49,491 nt of DNA, taken from positions 1-49,491 of the forward strand of contig CAYNXB010000011.1 of the NCBI GenBank assembly GCA_964401045.1, written 5' to 3'. The notes beneath the pieces are model-generated. The model did not search any database and had not been told where the DNA came from. It saw only the letters and a list, made by a program, of their open reading frames with translations. The position numbers and the translations under genes are program-made. The stretch comes from CAYNXB01 sp964401045 (GTDB taxonomy: Bacteria > Pseudomonadota > Alphaproteobacteria > Sphingomonadales > Sphingomonadaceae). Positions 16,201 to 24,716 of the stretch are shown in pieces (position 1 is the first letter of the stretch; each line of letters begins with the position of its first letter).

Positions 16201-17085
16201 TCAGAGCCCGGCGTTGACCAGCCAATCGTGGAACAGCCGCACGGGCCGCAGTTCCAGCGCGCGCGGGCGGCACACGAACCAGTAGCTGTAGGGGCTCTCG
16301 ATCGGCACGTCGTACAGCCGCGCGACACGCCCGCCGCCGGTGCGGACGTAGTGGTCGTCATGCATGATGGCTATGCCGAGGCCCTGGGCAGCGGCTTCGA
16401 GGCTCAGCTGGCCTGAATCGTAGTGATCGACCGCGGCCGGTTCGAGCTGCTCGAGCCCAAGCGCGGCCTTCCAGGCGGTGAAGCTCTCGGGCAGTTCGCT
16501 GTGGATCATGAACGTCTGCTTCGACAGCGCCTCGACGTCGGGCGTGTCGCCAAGCTCGGCCGCAAGCGCCGGGCTGACGATCGCGTAGAGCATGTTGTGA
16601 TCGAGCCGGACGCTGTGGAAGCTCGAATCCGGTTCGCGCATCAGCAGGATCGCCGCGTCGAGCGTGTCGCCGACCCGCGCTTCCAGGTGCGAACCGGTGT
16701 CGATGTCGATGTGCAGGCGGGGATGCAGGCGGCGCAGCTCAGGCAGCTTGGGGAACAACCGCTGGCTGCCGAACAGCGGCAACACGCCGAGCCGAAGGCG
16801 TAGCAGCTCGACCCTGTCCGACTGGCCCTCGACCGCCAGCGCCAGCGCTTCCAGATGCGGCTCGACCGCGCCGTAGAACATCCGGCCTTCCTCGGTTAGC
16901 TGCATCGTCTGGTGCGCGCGGCTGAACAGCTTGCGCCCAGTGAAATCCTCGAGCGTCGCCAGCCGGCGCGAAAGCGCCGACGGACTCAGGGCCAGTTCTT
17001 CGGCCGCCGCGCGGGCGGAACCCAGGCGGACGACACGGACAAACGCTTCGAGCGCGCGCAAAGGAGGAAGGCGGCGAATGGGCAC
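16201..17085 (-). CDS. LysR-family transcriptional regulator, GcvA-like
   Basis: A 294-residue LTTR. The N-terminal helix-turn-helix is RALEAFVRVVRLGSARAAAEELALSPSALSRRLATLEDFTG, typical of the GcvA subgroup that starts 'LPPLRALEAF'. The C-terminal co-inducer domain follows, with LRLGVLPLFGSQRLFPKLP as its first strand-loop. It starts 72 bases after the corC stop on the same strand, where lnt is often found in related genomes. No obvious partner gene is adjacent, so its target is unknown. Confidence 0.88.
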   Translation of the reverse strand: MPIRRLPPLRALEAFVRVVRLGSARAAAEELALSPSALSRRLATLEDFTGRKLFSRAHQTMQLTEEGRMFYGAVEPHLEALALAVEGQSDRVELLRLRLGVLPLFGSQRLFPKLPELRRLHPRLHIDIDTGSHLEARVGDTLDAAILLMREPDSSFHSVRLDHNMLYAIVSPALAAELGDTPDVEALSKQTFMIHSELPESFTAWKAALGLEQLEPAAVDHYDSGQLSLEAAAQGLGIAIMHDDHYVRTGGGRVARLYDVPIESPYSYWFVCRPRALELRPVRLFHDWLVNAGL

Positions 17086-17157
17086 GGGAACGAGCTTTCA
17101 GATTCTGGCAGACATGTCGAGGGCAAAATTTGTGCAGTGCAGCAATTTTCGCAAATC

Positions 17158-18090
17158 CTAGCCCTCGCGCGCGTCGTCTCTCGGAGGATGGAGCCGTAGC
17201 CGGGTGACGTGCGTCTCGTCGCCGGCCGTGACCTCGATCCGCCACCCGCTCGAATGCTCGAGCATCGCGCCCACGTCCGGCACTTCGCCAGCGAGGATGA
17301 ATGCCAGTCCGCCGAGCGTATCGACCTGCTCGCTGACCTCGGCGAGGCGCGGGTCGACCTTGTCGGCAATGTCTTCCAGCTCGGCGCGCGCATCGGCGTC
17401 CCACATGCCGCCTTCGAGCGGCACGATCAGTTCGGCCGGCGCGTCATCGTGCTCGTCCTCGATCTCGCCGACGATCTCCTCGACCAGATCCTCGATGGTG
17501 ATGATCCCGTCGGTGCCCGAATACTCGTCGACCACGATCGCCAGATGGGTGCGCTTGAGGCGCATGTCTGCGAGCACGTCGAGCGCGCCGCGAGCCTGCG
17601 GCACGTAGAGCGGCTGGCGCATCAGCACTGTCCAGTCGGCCGGCGGCGGCGTGCGGTTGGCGAGGAACGGAAACACGTCCTTGATGTGGACCATGCCGAT
17701 CACTTCATCGAGCGTGTCGCGGTACACCGGATAGCGCGAATGGCCGTGATCGGCGAACAGCGCGATCAGCTCCTCCCAGCTTGCAGTTGCCGAGATGGCG
17801 ATGATCTCGCCGCGCGGGATCGCCACGTCGTCGGCATCGTGCTCGCTGAAGTGCAGAAGGTTACGCAGCATCTGCAACTCGACCGCCGAGAGGTCGCCGC
17901 CGGGCCGTCCGCGCGTGGCGGGATGGTCCTCGACATGTTCGTCGATCGCCTCCTCGAGCTGGGCGCGCAGGCTCTGCTCGCCCCCGCGCTCCTCGAAAAG
18001 CCGGCGGATGGCACTCCACAATCCGCCGCTACTGTCCACGTCTCCTGAGTTGGAGTCGTCCGCCGCAGCGGAATTAGCCGAATCGGGCAT
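17158..18090 (-). CDS. corC: CorC/TlyC-type CBS-domain protein
   Basis: A 310-residue soluble member of the hemolysin-related CorC family: an acidic N-terminus, a CBS pair (VAIPRGEIIAISATASWEELIALF, later LAIVVDEYSGTDGIITIEDLVEEIVGEI) and a C-terminal CorC_HlyC domain (VDTLGGLAFILAGEVPDVG). It has been linked to magnesium and cobalt efflux, but the biochemical role is unsettled. There is no N-terminal membrane domain, unlike the longer CNNM-like relatives. The order miaB, phoH, ybeY, corC is conserved in proteobacteria. The start is 19 bases after ybeY. Confidence 0.9.
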   Translation of the reverse strand: MPDSANSAAADDSNSGDVDSSGGLWSAIRRLFEERGGEQSLRAQLEEAIDEHVEDHPATRGRPGGDLSAVELQMLRNLLHFSEHDADDVAIPRGEIIAISATASWEELIALFADHGHSRYPVYRDTLDEVIGMVHIKDVFPFLANRTPPPADWTVLMRQPLYVPQARGALDVLADMRLKRTHLAIVVDEYSGTDGIITIEDLVEEIVGEIEDEHDDAPAELIVPLEGGMWDADARAELEDIADKVDPRLAEVSEQVDTLGGLAFILAGEVPDVGAMLEHSSGWRIEVTAGDETHVTRLRLHPPRDDAREG

Positions 18091-18109
18091 AGCCCTTCAA
18101 AAGTCCCCT

Positions 18110-18598
18110 TCAATTGCCGGCGCTATATGGGTCGGCGATCCCGATAAGTTCAAGCGCCAAGACTTCGAGCGCCTCCATCGCCTCGGCGTCGGCCGGGGAT
18201 ATCTCATGATCGTGGCCCGCGAGATGAAGCAGCCCGTGGACGATCAGATGCGCGGCGTGGTCCGCCAGCGGGATGTCCTTTTCCGCGGCTTCCCGGGCGC
18301 AAGTCTCGCAGGCGAGTGCGACATCGCCGAGCAGTTCCGGCGGGCCGTCCGGCGCGAGGGCGAGCAGGTCTGTCCGCTCAAGCATCGGAAATGACAGCAC
18401 GTTGGTGGGCTTGTCGCGCTGGCGCCATTCGCGGTTCAGCGCGTGGATCTCTTCATCGGAGGTGAACAGCAGGCTGGCGGACAAACGCGGGTTGGCGAGC
18501 TCGGGCGCAACTTTGGCCGCCGCGCTCGCTGCGCGCTCGGCAAGCGCCTGCCATTCGCCGGCAGGCCAGGGCTGTTCGATATCGACGTCCAGGTCCAT
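18110..18598 (-). CDS. ybeY: endoribonuclease YbeY
   Basis: A 162-residue single-strand RNA endonuclease needed for 16S rRNA 3'-end maturation and ribosome quality control. The UPF0054 zinc motif is intact: HLIVHGLLHLAGHDHE holds the H-x3-H-x5-H triad. The upstream substrate-groove signature NREWRQRDKPTNVLSFPM with its conserved Arg is also present. It starts 8 bases after phoH and precedes corC, in the conserved phoH-ybeY-corC block. Confidence 0.95.
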   Translation of the reverse strand: MDLDVDIEQPWPAGEWQALAERAASAAAKVAPELANPRLSASLLFTSDEEIHALNREWRQRDKPTNVLSFPMLERTDLLALAPDGPPELLGDVALACETCAREAAEKDIPLADHAAHLIVHGLLHLAGHDHEISPADAEAMEALEVLALELIGIADPYSAGN

Positions 18599-18606
18599 CG
18601 ACGGAT

Positions 18607-19641
18607 TTAGGCGCCTTCACCCTCATAGGCTTCGACGATCCGTCCCACGATCGGGTGGCGCACCACGTCCGCGGCCGTAAAGCGGCTGACCGCGATGCCA
18701 TCGACGCCTTCGAGCCGCGCGACCGCATCGTGCAGCCCGCTCTTTTCCGCGCCGCCGGGGATGTCGACCTGCCGCGGATCGCCGCATACCACCATGCGGC
18801 TGTTCATGCCGAAGCGGGTGAGGAACATCTTCATCTGCTCGCGGGTGGTATTCTGCGCCTCGTCGAGGATTACGAAGGCATCGGCCAGTGTGCGGCCGCG
18901 CATGAACGCGATGGGGGCGATCTCGATCTCGCCCGAGGCCAGCCGCCGCTCGACCTGCTCGGGCGGCATGCAGTCGTAGAGCGCGTCGTAGAGCGGGCGC
19001 AGGTAGGGATCGACCTTTTCCTTCATGTCGCCCGGCAAGAAGCCGATCTTCTCACCCGCTTCGACCGCGGGGCGCGACAGGATCAGCCGCTGGACGCTGC
19101 CGGTCATCAACTGGCTCACCGCCTGCGCGACTGCGAGATAGGTCTTGCCGGTGCCCGCCGGCCCCAGCGCAAAGATGATGTCCCTGCTGGCAAGCGCGCG
19201 CATGTAGTCGATCTGCGCCGCGGAGCGGGGGGTGATGGTTTTCTTGCGGGTGCGGATCATGATCGGCGGCTGGTCGTCGCCGCCGGTGATGATCCCTTCG
19301 AGGGTCGGTTCGTTGGACATCGCGATCATTCCCTCGATGGCGCCCGCATCGAGTTCCTGCCCCGCGATCAGCCGCTGGTGCATCGCCTTGAGCACCTCGC
19401 GCGCGCGGGCGACGTCATCCTCGGCGCCTTCGATCTGCACTTTGTTGCCGCGGGCGGCGATGAACACGCCGAGCCGGTTTTCGAGCTGAACGAGATTTGC
19501 ATCGAAGTTGCCGAACAACATGCCGAGCGTGGCCTGCTCGTCGAATTCGACTTCGGTCCTGGCGCGGCGCGCTGAGTCGCGGCGATCTTCGGGCCTTTCG
19601 AGCGTCGCCTCTGCGGCGGCGCGGTGTGCTTTGCGGGCCAT
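18607..19641 (-). CDS. phoH: PhoH-like ATPase
   Basis: A 344-residue RNA-associated P-loop ATPase. A KH-like N-terminal part (FGNFDANLVQLENRLGVFIAARGNKVQIEG) precedes the PhoH ATPase domain with Walker A GPAGTGKTY and Walker B AFVILDEAQN, followed by GDPRQVDIP. ATG at 19641 is chosen for its AAAGGA site and because the open frame upstream lacks family similarity. The coupling to ybeY suggests a role in RNA metabolism. Confidence 0.93.
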   Translation of the reverse strand: MARKAHRAAAEATLERPEDRRDSARRARTEVEFDEQATLGMLFGNFDANLVQLENRLGVFIAARGNKVQIEGAEDDVARAREVLKAMHQRLIAGQELDAGAIEGMIAMSNEPTLEGIITGGDDQPPIMIRTRKKTITPRSAAQIDYMRALASRDIIFALGPAGTGKTYLAVAQAVSQLMTGSVQRLILSRPAVEAGEKIGFLPGDMKEKVDPYLRPLYDALYDCMPPEQVERRLASGEIEIAPIAFMRGRTLADAFVILDEAQNTTREQMKMFLTRFGMNSRMVVCGDPRQVDIPGGAEKSGLHDAVARLEGVDGIAVSRFTAADVVRHPIVGRIVEAYEGEGA

Positions 19642-19820
19642 CAGGTCCTTTGGGCGCTCCTTTCGCACCGGGTGTCCCACGAAAATAGGCGCTTGGCGGC
19701 GGCAGGCAAGCACCGCTGCCCTCAGCGGCGGGGGAAAGTCATCGTTCTGTCGCAGGGTGTGGCACGTTTGCCCGAACCGAGTCGGCTTCCAGGGCGAAAC
19801 GACCCGCAACTGGCGCGGAT

Positions 19821-21155
19821 TCAGGCAGTCGCGTTCATTCGCGGCCGCCCCGCCAGCGAATTAGGCCCGGCTTCGGCGAGCTCGACGGTGACGAGATCGC
19901 CGATTGCACAATCGCCCGCGAAGTGGACCGATTGCAGCCACGGGGACTTGCCGAGCCACTGACCGGGATGCTTGCCGCGCCGCTCAACGAGGACCTCGCA
20001 CGTGCGGCCCAGGCTCGCGCGGTTAAAGGCCAGCTGGTGCCGGTTGAGCGCCGCCTGCAGCCGCTGCAGCCGTTCGTCCATCGCTTCCGGCGCGACCTGG
20101 CCGTCCATGGCCGCGGCAGGCGTTCCGGGGCGCGAGGAATACTTGAAGCTGAACGCCTGCGCGTAGCCGACTGCGTCGACCAGCCGCAGCGTCTCCTCGA
20201 ACTCGGCGTCGCTCTCGCCGGGGAAGCCGACGATGAAATCGCCCGACAGCGCGATGTCGGGCCGCGCCGCGCGGAAGCGTGCGAGCACGCGCAAGTAGCT
20301 GTCGGTGGTGTGGCTGCGGTTCATCGCCTTGAGCACCCGGTCCGATCCGCTCTGCACCGGCAGGTGCAGGAACGGCATCAGCTTGGCGACTTCGGCGTGC
20401 GCGGCGATCAGCCCATCGGTCACGTCGTTCGGATGGCTGGTGGTGTAGCGGATGCGGGCGATGTCGGGCAGCGCGGCGAGCGCCCGGATCAGGCCATCGA
20501 GGCCGATCGCGCGCCCTTTGCCATCCTCGCCGCCCCAGGCGTTGACGTTCTGGCCCAGCAGCGTGATCTCGCGCGCGCCAGCTTCGGCGAGCCGCTCGGC
20601 CTCGTCGATCAGGGCGTTGAACGGGCGCGAGATTTCCGCGCCGCGCGTGTACGGCACCACGCAATAAGTGCAGAACTTGTCGCACCCTTCCTGCACTGTG
20701 AGGAACGCGCTCGGGCCGGCCCTCCGGCGGGCGGGGAGGGCGGCGAACTTGGCGTTCGCGGGCATGTCGGTGTCGGTCGCCCGCTCGCCCCTTGCGGCGC
20801 GGTCGAGCAGATCGGGCAGCCGGTGATAGGCCTGCGGGCCGACGACCATGGACACGGCCGGAGCGCGCGCCATGATCTCCTCGCCCTCCGCCTGGGCGAC
20901 GCAGCCCGCGACTGCGATCATGGGGCTGGAGCCGTCCTCCCGACGCAGCCGGCCAATATCGGAATAGACCTTCTGCACCGCCTTCTCGCGGATGTGGCAG
21001 GTGTTGAGCACCACCAGGTCCGCCTCTTCCCCCTCTGGCGCGGGGGCAATGCCTTGCTCGGCGAGCAGCTCGGCCATGCGCTCGCCATCATAGACGTTCA
21101 TCTGGCAGCCAAAGCTCTTGACCCGGAAGGTCTTCGGGGGGGCAGGGGTGGCCAT
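19821..21155 (-). CDS. miaB: tRNA 2-methylthio-N6-isopentenyladenosine synthase MiaB
   Basis: A 444-residue radical-SAM methylthiotransferase that modifies A37 of tRNAs reading UNN codons. The N-terminal UPF0004 domain has the first cluster ligands (SFGCQMNVYD, later VLNTCHIRE and AVAGCVAQ). The radical-SAM domain has GCDKFCTYCVVPYTRG with the C-x3-C-x2-C triad, and a C-terminal TRAM domain follows. The 179 bases between its stop and phoH hold no gene that I can see. plsC ends 12 bases upstream. Confidence 0.96.
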   Translation of the reverse strand: MATPAPPKTFRVKSFGCQMNVYDGERMAELLAEQGIAPAPEGEEADLVVLNTCHIREKAVQKVYSDIGRLRREDGSSPMIAVAGCVAQAEGEEIMARAPAVSMVVGPQAYHRLPDLLDRAARGERATDTDMPANAKFAALPARRRAGPSAFLTVQEGCDKFCTYCVVPYTRGAEISRPFNALIDEAERLAEAGAREITLLGQNVNAWGGEDGKGRAIGLDGLIRALAALPDIARIRYTTSHPNDVTDGLIAAHAEVAKLMPFLHLPVQSGSDRVLKAMNRSHTTDSYLRVLARFRAARPDIALSGDFIVGFPGESDAEFEETLRLVDAVGYAQAFSFKYSSRPGTPAAAMDGQVAPEAMDERLQRLQAALNRHQLAFNRASLGRTCEVLVERRGKHPGQWLGKSPWLQSVHFAGDCAIGDLVTVELAEAGPNSLAGRPRMNATA

Positions 21156-21167
21156 GGGGTCGCGCCT

Positions 21168-21980
21168 CTAGGCCAAACCGCGCCCGGCGGAAAGGGCCGC
21201 TTCGACCGCCTGCTGGGCCGCGCCGGCGATGGCCTTGCGATTTTCGCGCGCGGTGCCGGTCAGCGGCGGCAGGAACCGCAATGTCAGCCGGACAGGACGA
21301 ATACGGGCGAGGATCCTGAGAAAATTCGCCACGCCGTGCTCGTCACCGACCCAGGCGATGCCGGGGGCCTCGTCATAGGCCAGCAGCACGGGCTGGATCG
21401 CCGTCCCTTCCGGTAACGTTTCGGCCGCCGACAGCAGCGCGCTCTTGAACGGCAACAAGGCGAGCCCGTTGCTCGTCGTGCCTTCGGGAAAGATCGCCAG
21501 GGCGCCGGTCCCCGAAAGCGCGACGCGCACCTGCTCGACCTGTTCGGCGACGCTTGTCCGGTCATGCCGGGCGACGAACACCGTGTCGTTCATCCGGCAC
21601 AAGCGCTTGATCAGCTCGATCGAGGCGAGCCCGCTGTGCGCCACGAACGCCGTTCCGGTGACGCGCGCCAGCGCGGGGATATCCAGCCAGCTCACGTGAT
21701 TGGCGATCAGCAGCGCGCCACGTTCAGGCTTGCCGCGCACGCTTGTGCGCAGGCCTGCGATAGCGCCGATCCCGGCGAGGAAAACGCGCGGCCAGAACCG
21801 CCCCAGGCCGAGCGCCCGCCACAAGTAGTAAAACGGCAGGCACAACAGCAGCCATGCGATCATCAGCGCGATGCGAAGTGCAACCAGGGGCCATGCCCAC
21901 GGCGAAACCCCGCTGCTTGCGACCGCCCCCTGCAAGCCGTTAGTCGTCGTTCCGCTCTTCGCGGTCGATCCGGACGCCAT
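21168..21980 (-). CDS. 1-acyl-sn-glycerol-3-phosphate acyltransferase (PlsC-like)
   Basis: A 270-residue membrane acyltransferase of phospholipid synthesis. After a membrane helix (LVALRIALMIAWLLLCLPFYYLW) comes motif I NHVSWLD, then the second motif region VFVARHDRTS, motif III FPEGTTSNG and a later proline block IQPVLLAYDEAPG. ATG 21980 has GGAG four bases upstream but overlaps fur by 41 bases. A TTG at 21935, just after the fur stop, is the alternative start. Confidence 0.88.
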   Translation of the reverse strand: MASGSTAKSGTTTNGLQGAVASSGVSPWAWPLVALRIALMIAWLLLCLPFYYLWRALGLGRFWPRVFLAGIGAIAGLRTSVRGKPERGALLIANHVSWLDIPALARVTGTAFVAHSGLASIELIKRLCRMNDTVFVARHDRTSVAEQVEQVRVALSGTGALAIFPEGTTSNGLALLPFKSALLSAAETLPEGTAIQPVLLAYDEAPGIAWVGDEHGVANFLRILARIRPVRLTLRFLPPLTGTARENRKAIAGAAQQAVEAALSAGRGLA

Positions 21981-22374
21981 AGAGCTCCATACGGTGATCG
22001 ACGAGGCGGTACCCGAGCTTTTCTGCGATCATCTTCTGCAGCGCTTCGAGCTCTGGATCGACGAATTCGACCACTTTGCCGGTCTCGACGTCTATCAGGT
22101 GATCGTGATGGGCTTCGGGCGCGGCTTCGTAGCGTGCGCGGCCGTCACCGAAATCGTGCCGGTCGAGGATGCCGGCCTCCTCGAACAGGCGCACGGTGCG
22201 ATAGACCGTGGCGATCGAGATCTTGGGGTCGATCCGCGCCGCGCGGCGATGGAGCTGCTCGACGTCTGGATGGTCCTCGCTTTCGGACAGCACGCGAGCG
22301 ATCACCCGCCGCTGCTCGGTGATCCTGAGCCCGCGGTCCGCACACAACTGCTCGATATCGATGGACTGGTGCAC
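21940..22374 (-). CDS. fur: ferric uptake regulator Fur-family protein
   Basis: A 144-residue Fur-type metalloregulator: a winged helix (LRITEQRRVIARVLSESEDHPDVEQLHRRA, then ISIATVYRTVRLFEEAGI) and a dimerisation domain with the metal site HHDHLIDVETGKVVEF and a further His at LVDHRMELYG. It lacks the C-terminal CxxC zinc pairs, as do many alphaproteobacterial Fur/Mur proteins, so it may respond to iron or manganese. GTG at 22374 is preceded by TTGGAG. The start lies 12 bases after the T-tract of a strong terminator hairpin. Confidence 0.92.
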   Translation of the reverse strand: MHQSIDIEQLCADRGLRITEQRRVIARVLSESEDHPDVEQLHRRAARIDPKISIATVYRTVRLFEEAGILDRHDFGDGRARYEAAPEAHHDHLIDVETGKVVEFVDPELEALQKMIAEKLGYRLVDHRMELYGVRIDREERNDD

Positions 22375-22386
22375 GCTTGCTCCAAT

Positions 22387-22425
22387 AAAAACGCCCCGGG
22401 GTTGTAGAACCCCGGGGCGCTTTTT
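22387..22425 (-). terminator. bidirectional intrinsic terminator between mucR and fur
   Basis: A perfect 12-bp stem (CGCCCCGGGGTT at 22392-22403 and its complement at 22408-22419) encloses the loop GTAG. On the minus strand TTTTT follows at once (22391-22387), and on the plus strand TTTTT follows at 22421-22425. It lies 22 bases after the mucR stop. On the minus strand the T-tract ends 12 bases before the fur GTG, so fur cannot have a separate promoter downstream of it. Confidence 0.9.
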
Positions 22426-22441
22426 CAACTGTAGGAAAAGA

Positions 22442-22882
22442 TCAGGCGCTCTTCCGCGGCCGTCCGCGCTTTTGCCCGGGCTTGCGGCCGAGGCCGATCT
22501 TCTTTGCGAGGTCACGGCGCTTTTCGGCGTAGGCCGGGGCGACCATCGGGTAATCCGAAGGCAGGCTCCAGCGCGCGCGATATTCGGCCGGCGTCATCCC
22601 GTGATCGGTCATCAGGTGGCGCTTGAGCATCTTCATCTTCTTGCCGTCTTCCAGGCAGACGATGTGATCGCGCTTCACCGAGCTGCGCACGGAAACCGCC
22701 GGTTCGGGCGCTTCGGCGCTGCCGCCGCCTTCGCCACCAAGCGAGGCGAGCGCGCCGTAGATGTTCTGGATCAGGACCGGGACGTCTTCGACCGAAACGC
22801 TGTTGTTGCTGACATGGGCGGCGACAATGTCGGACGTGAGGGTGATCAACGTTTCCTTCATGTCGGTTTCAAGTTCGGCCAT
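22442..22882 (-). CDS. mucR: Ros/MucR-family transcriptional regulator
   Basis: A 146-residue regulator of the MucR family, which controls exopolysaccharide, motility and cell-cycle genes in alphaproteobacteria by binding AT-rich DNA. The N-terminal oligomerisation region is ITLTSDIVAAHVSNNSVSVEDVPVLIQNIYGAL. The DNA-binding part is VCLEDGKKMKMLKRHLMTDHGMTPAEYRARW with a basic tail GRKPGQKRGRPRKSA. Only one cysteine is present where Ros has C-x2-C, so zinc coordination must differ or be absent. GAAGAGGA serves as ribosome site. Confidence 0.93.
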   Translation of the reverse strand: MAELETDMKETLITLTSDIVAAHVSNNSVSVEDVPVLIQNIYGALASLGGEGGGSAEAPEPAVSVRSSVKRDHIVCLEDGKKMKMLKRHLMTDHGMTPAEYRARWSLPSDYPMVAPAYAEKRRDLAKKIGLGRKPGQKRGRPRKSA

Positions 22883-23028
22883 ATGTTCCTCTTCTTGTTG
22901 GGCACGTGCGGCTTTCCCTGCGACCTGTCAGCCAGCGCGAGCGCCAATACATACCTCATGAGTGCAGCACAAATCAATTTGGGATTGGCTGGTTAATAGA
23001 TTACACCGGGTAATCCGGGCATTGGCAA

Positions 23029-23493
23029 CTACACTGAGCGGGCAAATGTAATCGCATCGATCCGATTGCCGCCCGGCCCGCGATAGTATTCGCGTCTTCG
23101 GCCTATCGGCGAGAAACCAAGGGCGCGATACAACGCCTCGGCCTGGTTGCCATCGCGCATTTGCAGAAACAGACGCGCGACGCCCCGGCTGGCGGCCTCG
23201 GTGGCGAAGCGCGCGATCAGCGCCGAAGCCACTCCGCGCCGGCGCATGTCCGGCGCGACGGCGAGCAGCAGCAGTTCCTCTTCGTCGGCGGCATGGCGGC
23301 TGAGCAGGAAGCCGACCGTCTCGGAGTGGACCGCGGGTACGCGGCCCGAATTGTCGGCGAGCAGGTAATAAGTATTCGAAAGGACCAGCGCATCGCTCAC
23401 CTGGCGCCGGTTCCACGCCTCGCCGAACGCCGGGTCGAATGCTTTCTCCATCACCGTCATGATGGCGTCGACCGGATCGACAACAGTACTCAC
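23029..23493 (-). CDS. rimI: ribosomal-protein-alanine N-acetyltransferase RimI
   Basis: A 154-residue GNAT acetyltransferase. The acetyl-CoA loop is VAPDMRRRGVASALIARF, followed by LFLQMRDGNQAEALYRALGFSPIGRRREYY, which matches the RimI signature (NxxAxxLYxxxGF, then RxxYY). In E. coli RimI acetylates ribosomal protein S18. GTG at 23493 overlaps the tsaB stop as GTGA. The tsaB-rimI pair is common in bacteria and supports the call. Confidence 0.9.
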   Translation of the reverse strand: MSTVVDPVDAIMTVMEKAFDPAFGEAWNRRQVSDALVLSNTYYLLADNSGRVPAVHSETVGFLLSRHAADEEELLLLAVAPDMRRRGVASALIARFATEAASRGVARLFLQMRDGNQAEALYRALGFSPIGRRREYYRGPGGNRIDAITFARSV

Positions 23494-24110
23494 GGGCGCG
23501 CTTCCGGCAGGCGCGCGTCGGGTGCGCGTCCGTAGAGCGGGGTGAGATCGGCCGTCACGAGCGCATCCGGCAACAACGGGAATTTCCGCGCGTCGGGATA
23601 AACCGGAAGGGCCGTGCCGCGGCCGCGCGCAGCGATCAGCGCCTCAGCCTGGGTTCCCGCGACGAGATCGGCGGCTGCACTCCGGGCCGCCTTCTCGGGC
23701 GTCAGAGACGCCAGCTCGCCCGCCGGCAGGCCGTTGTGGCCGAATTCCTGCACGAACCATTCGCCATGTCCGCCGTTCATCGCCACGGTAACGTCGTTCG
23801 GGCCAGACTGCTCCCGCGCTATCGCGGCGACCAGCGCCAGCGTGGGATATCCAGCCAGCTCGGCGTGCCAAGCCAGCGCCAGAGCGCGCGCGGCGGCAAG
23901 CCCGATCCGCACCCCGGTGAAGCTGCCCGGCCCGCGCGAGACGATAATCCGCCCGGCGCGCCCGCTGTCCGGAAGCGCCGCGATCATCGGCACCAGTTGC
24001 TCGGCGTGGCCGCGGCCGAGCAGGCGATGCGCGCCGTCGATCAGCGCGCCGCCGTCGAACAGCGCCACCGAACAGGCCTCGGTCGCGCAATCGATCGCCA
24101 GCACCCGCAT
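23490..24110 (-). CDS. tsaB: tRNA threonylcarbamoyladenosine biosynthesis protein TsaB
   Basis: A 206-residue ASKHA-fold protein, the non-catalytic partner of TsaD in t6A37 tRNA modification. The phosphate-1-like start MRVLAIDCATEACSVALF and the motif SRGPGSFTGVRIGLAAARALA are diagnostic. It lacks the metal-binding HxxxH of TsaD. It is coupled to rimI by a 4-base overlap. The nitroreductase gene ends 9 bases upstream. Confidence 0.93.
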   Translation of the reverse strand: MRVLAIDCATEACSVALFDGGALIDGAHRLLGRGHAEQLVPMIAALPDSGRAGRIIVSRGPGSFTGVRIGLAAARALALAWHAELAGYPTLALVAAIAREQSGPNDVTVAMNGGHGEWFVQEFGHNGLPAGELASLTPEKAARSAAADLVAGTQAEALIAARGRGTALPVYPDARKFPLLPDALVTADLTPLYGRAPDARLPEARP

Positions 24111-24119
24111 GACTGGGTG

Positions 24120-24716
24120 TTAGAGAACCTGGTTGAACTTGTCGAAGTCGGGCCGCGGGCTGCGTCCGAAGATGCTTGCAGGATCGCCGTAGCCGATCGA
24201 ACAGATGAAGTTGCTCTTCACGTTCGGCTCGCCGGCGAAGAAGTCGGCATCGACCGCGGCATTGTCGAAGCCCGACATCGGCCCACAGTCGAGCCCGATC
24301 GCGCGAGCCGCGATCATCAGGTAAGCGCCCTGGAGCGACGAATTGCGAAACGCATTGGCACGGCGCAACTCTTCGTTGCCGGCGAACCAGCTGCGTGCAT
24401 CGGTATGGGGGAACAGCCACGGGAGCTGTTCATGGAACGCGAGGTCCATCGCCAGGATCGCGCAGACCGGGGCGGTAAGTATTTTCGGTTGGTTCTTCTC
24501 ACCTGCATATTGCGCGAGCCGTTGCTTTGCTTCGGGCGACTTGCACCACACGACCCGGATTGGCTGCTGATTGGCCGAAGTCGGGCCCATTTTCATCAGA
24601 TCGTAGGTCGCGCGGATCTGGTCTTCGCTCACGTCCTTGTCGAGCCAGCCGTTGTAGCTGCGCGCCGATCGGAAGATCGTGTCGAGCGCATCGTTGGACA
24701 GCGGCGTGCCGGCCAT
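24120..24716 (-). CDS. nitroreductase-family protein, RutE/HadB-like
   Basis: A 198-residue FMN-dependent reductase. It has the typical start ALDTIFRSARSYNGWLDKDVSEDQIRATYDLMKMGPTSANQQP, with the FMN-phosphate Arg/Ser and the TSANQQP loop, and ends near FICSIGYGDPASIFGRSPRPDFD. The closest named relatives are malonic semialdehyde reductase RutE and 3-hydroxypropanoate dehydrogenase. There are no rut genes here, so the substrate is open. Its ATG shares a base with the stop of the nifU-like gene (TAATG), meaning coupling. Confidence 0.85.
   Translation of the reverse strand: MAGTPLSNDALDTIFRSARSYNGWLDKDVSEDQIRATYDLMKMGPTSANQQPIRVVWCKSPEAKQRLAQYAGEKNQPKILTAPVCAILAMDLAFHEQLPWLFPHTDARSWFAGNEELRRANAFRNSSLQGAYLMIAARAIGLDCGPMSGFDNAAVDADFFAGEPNVKSNFICSIGYGDPASIFGRSPRPDFDKFNQVL

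Noticed and set aside
22948..22977. Promoter of mucR, TTGATT-18-TATGTA on the minus strand
   Set aside because: The -10 matches only three of six bases and the start is untested; too weak to list as a feature.
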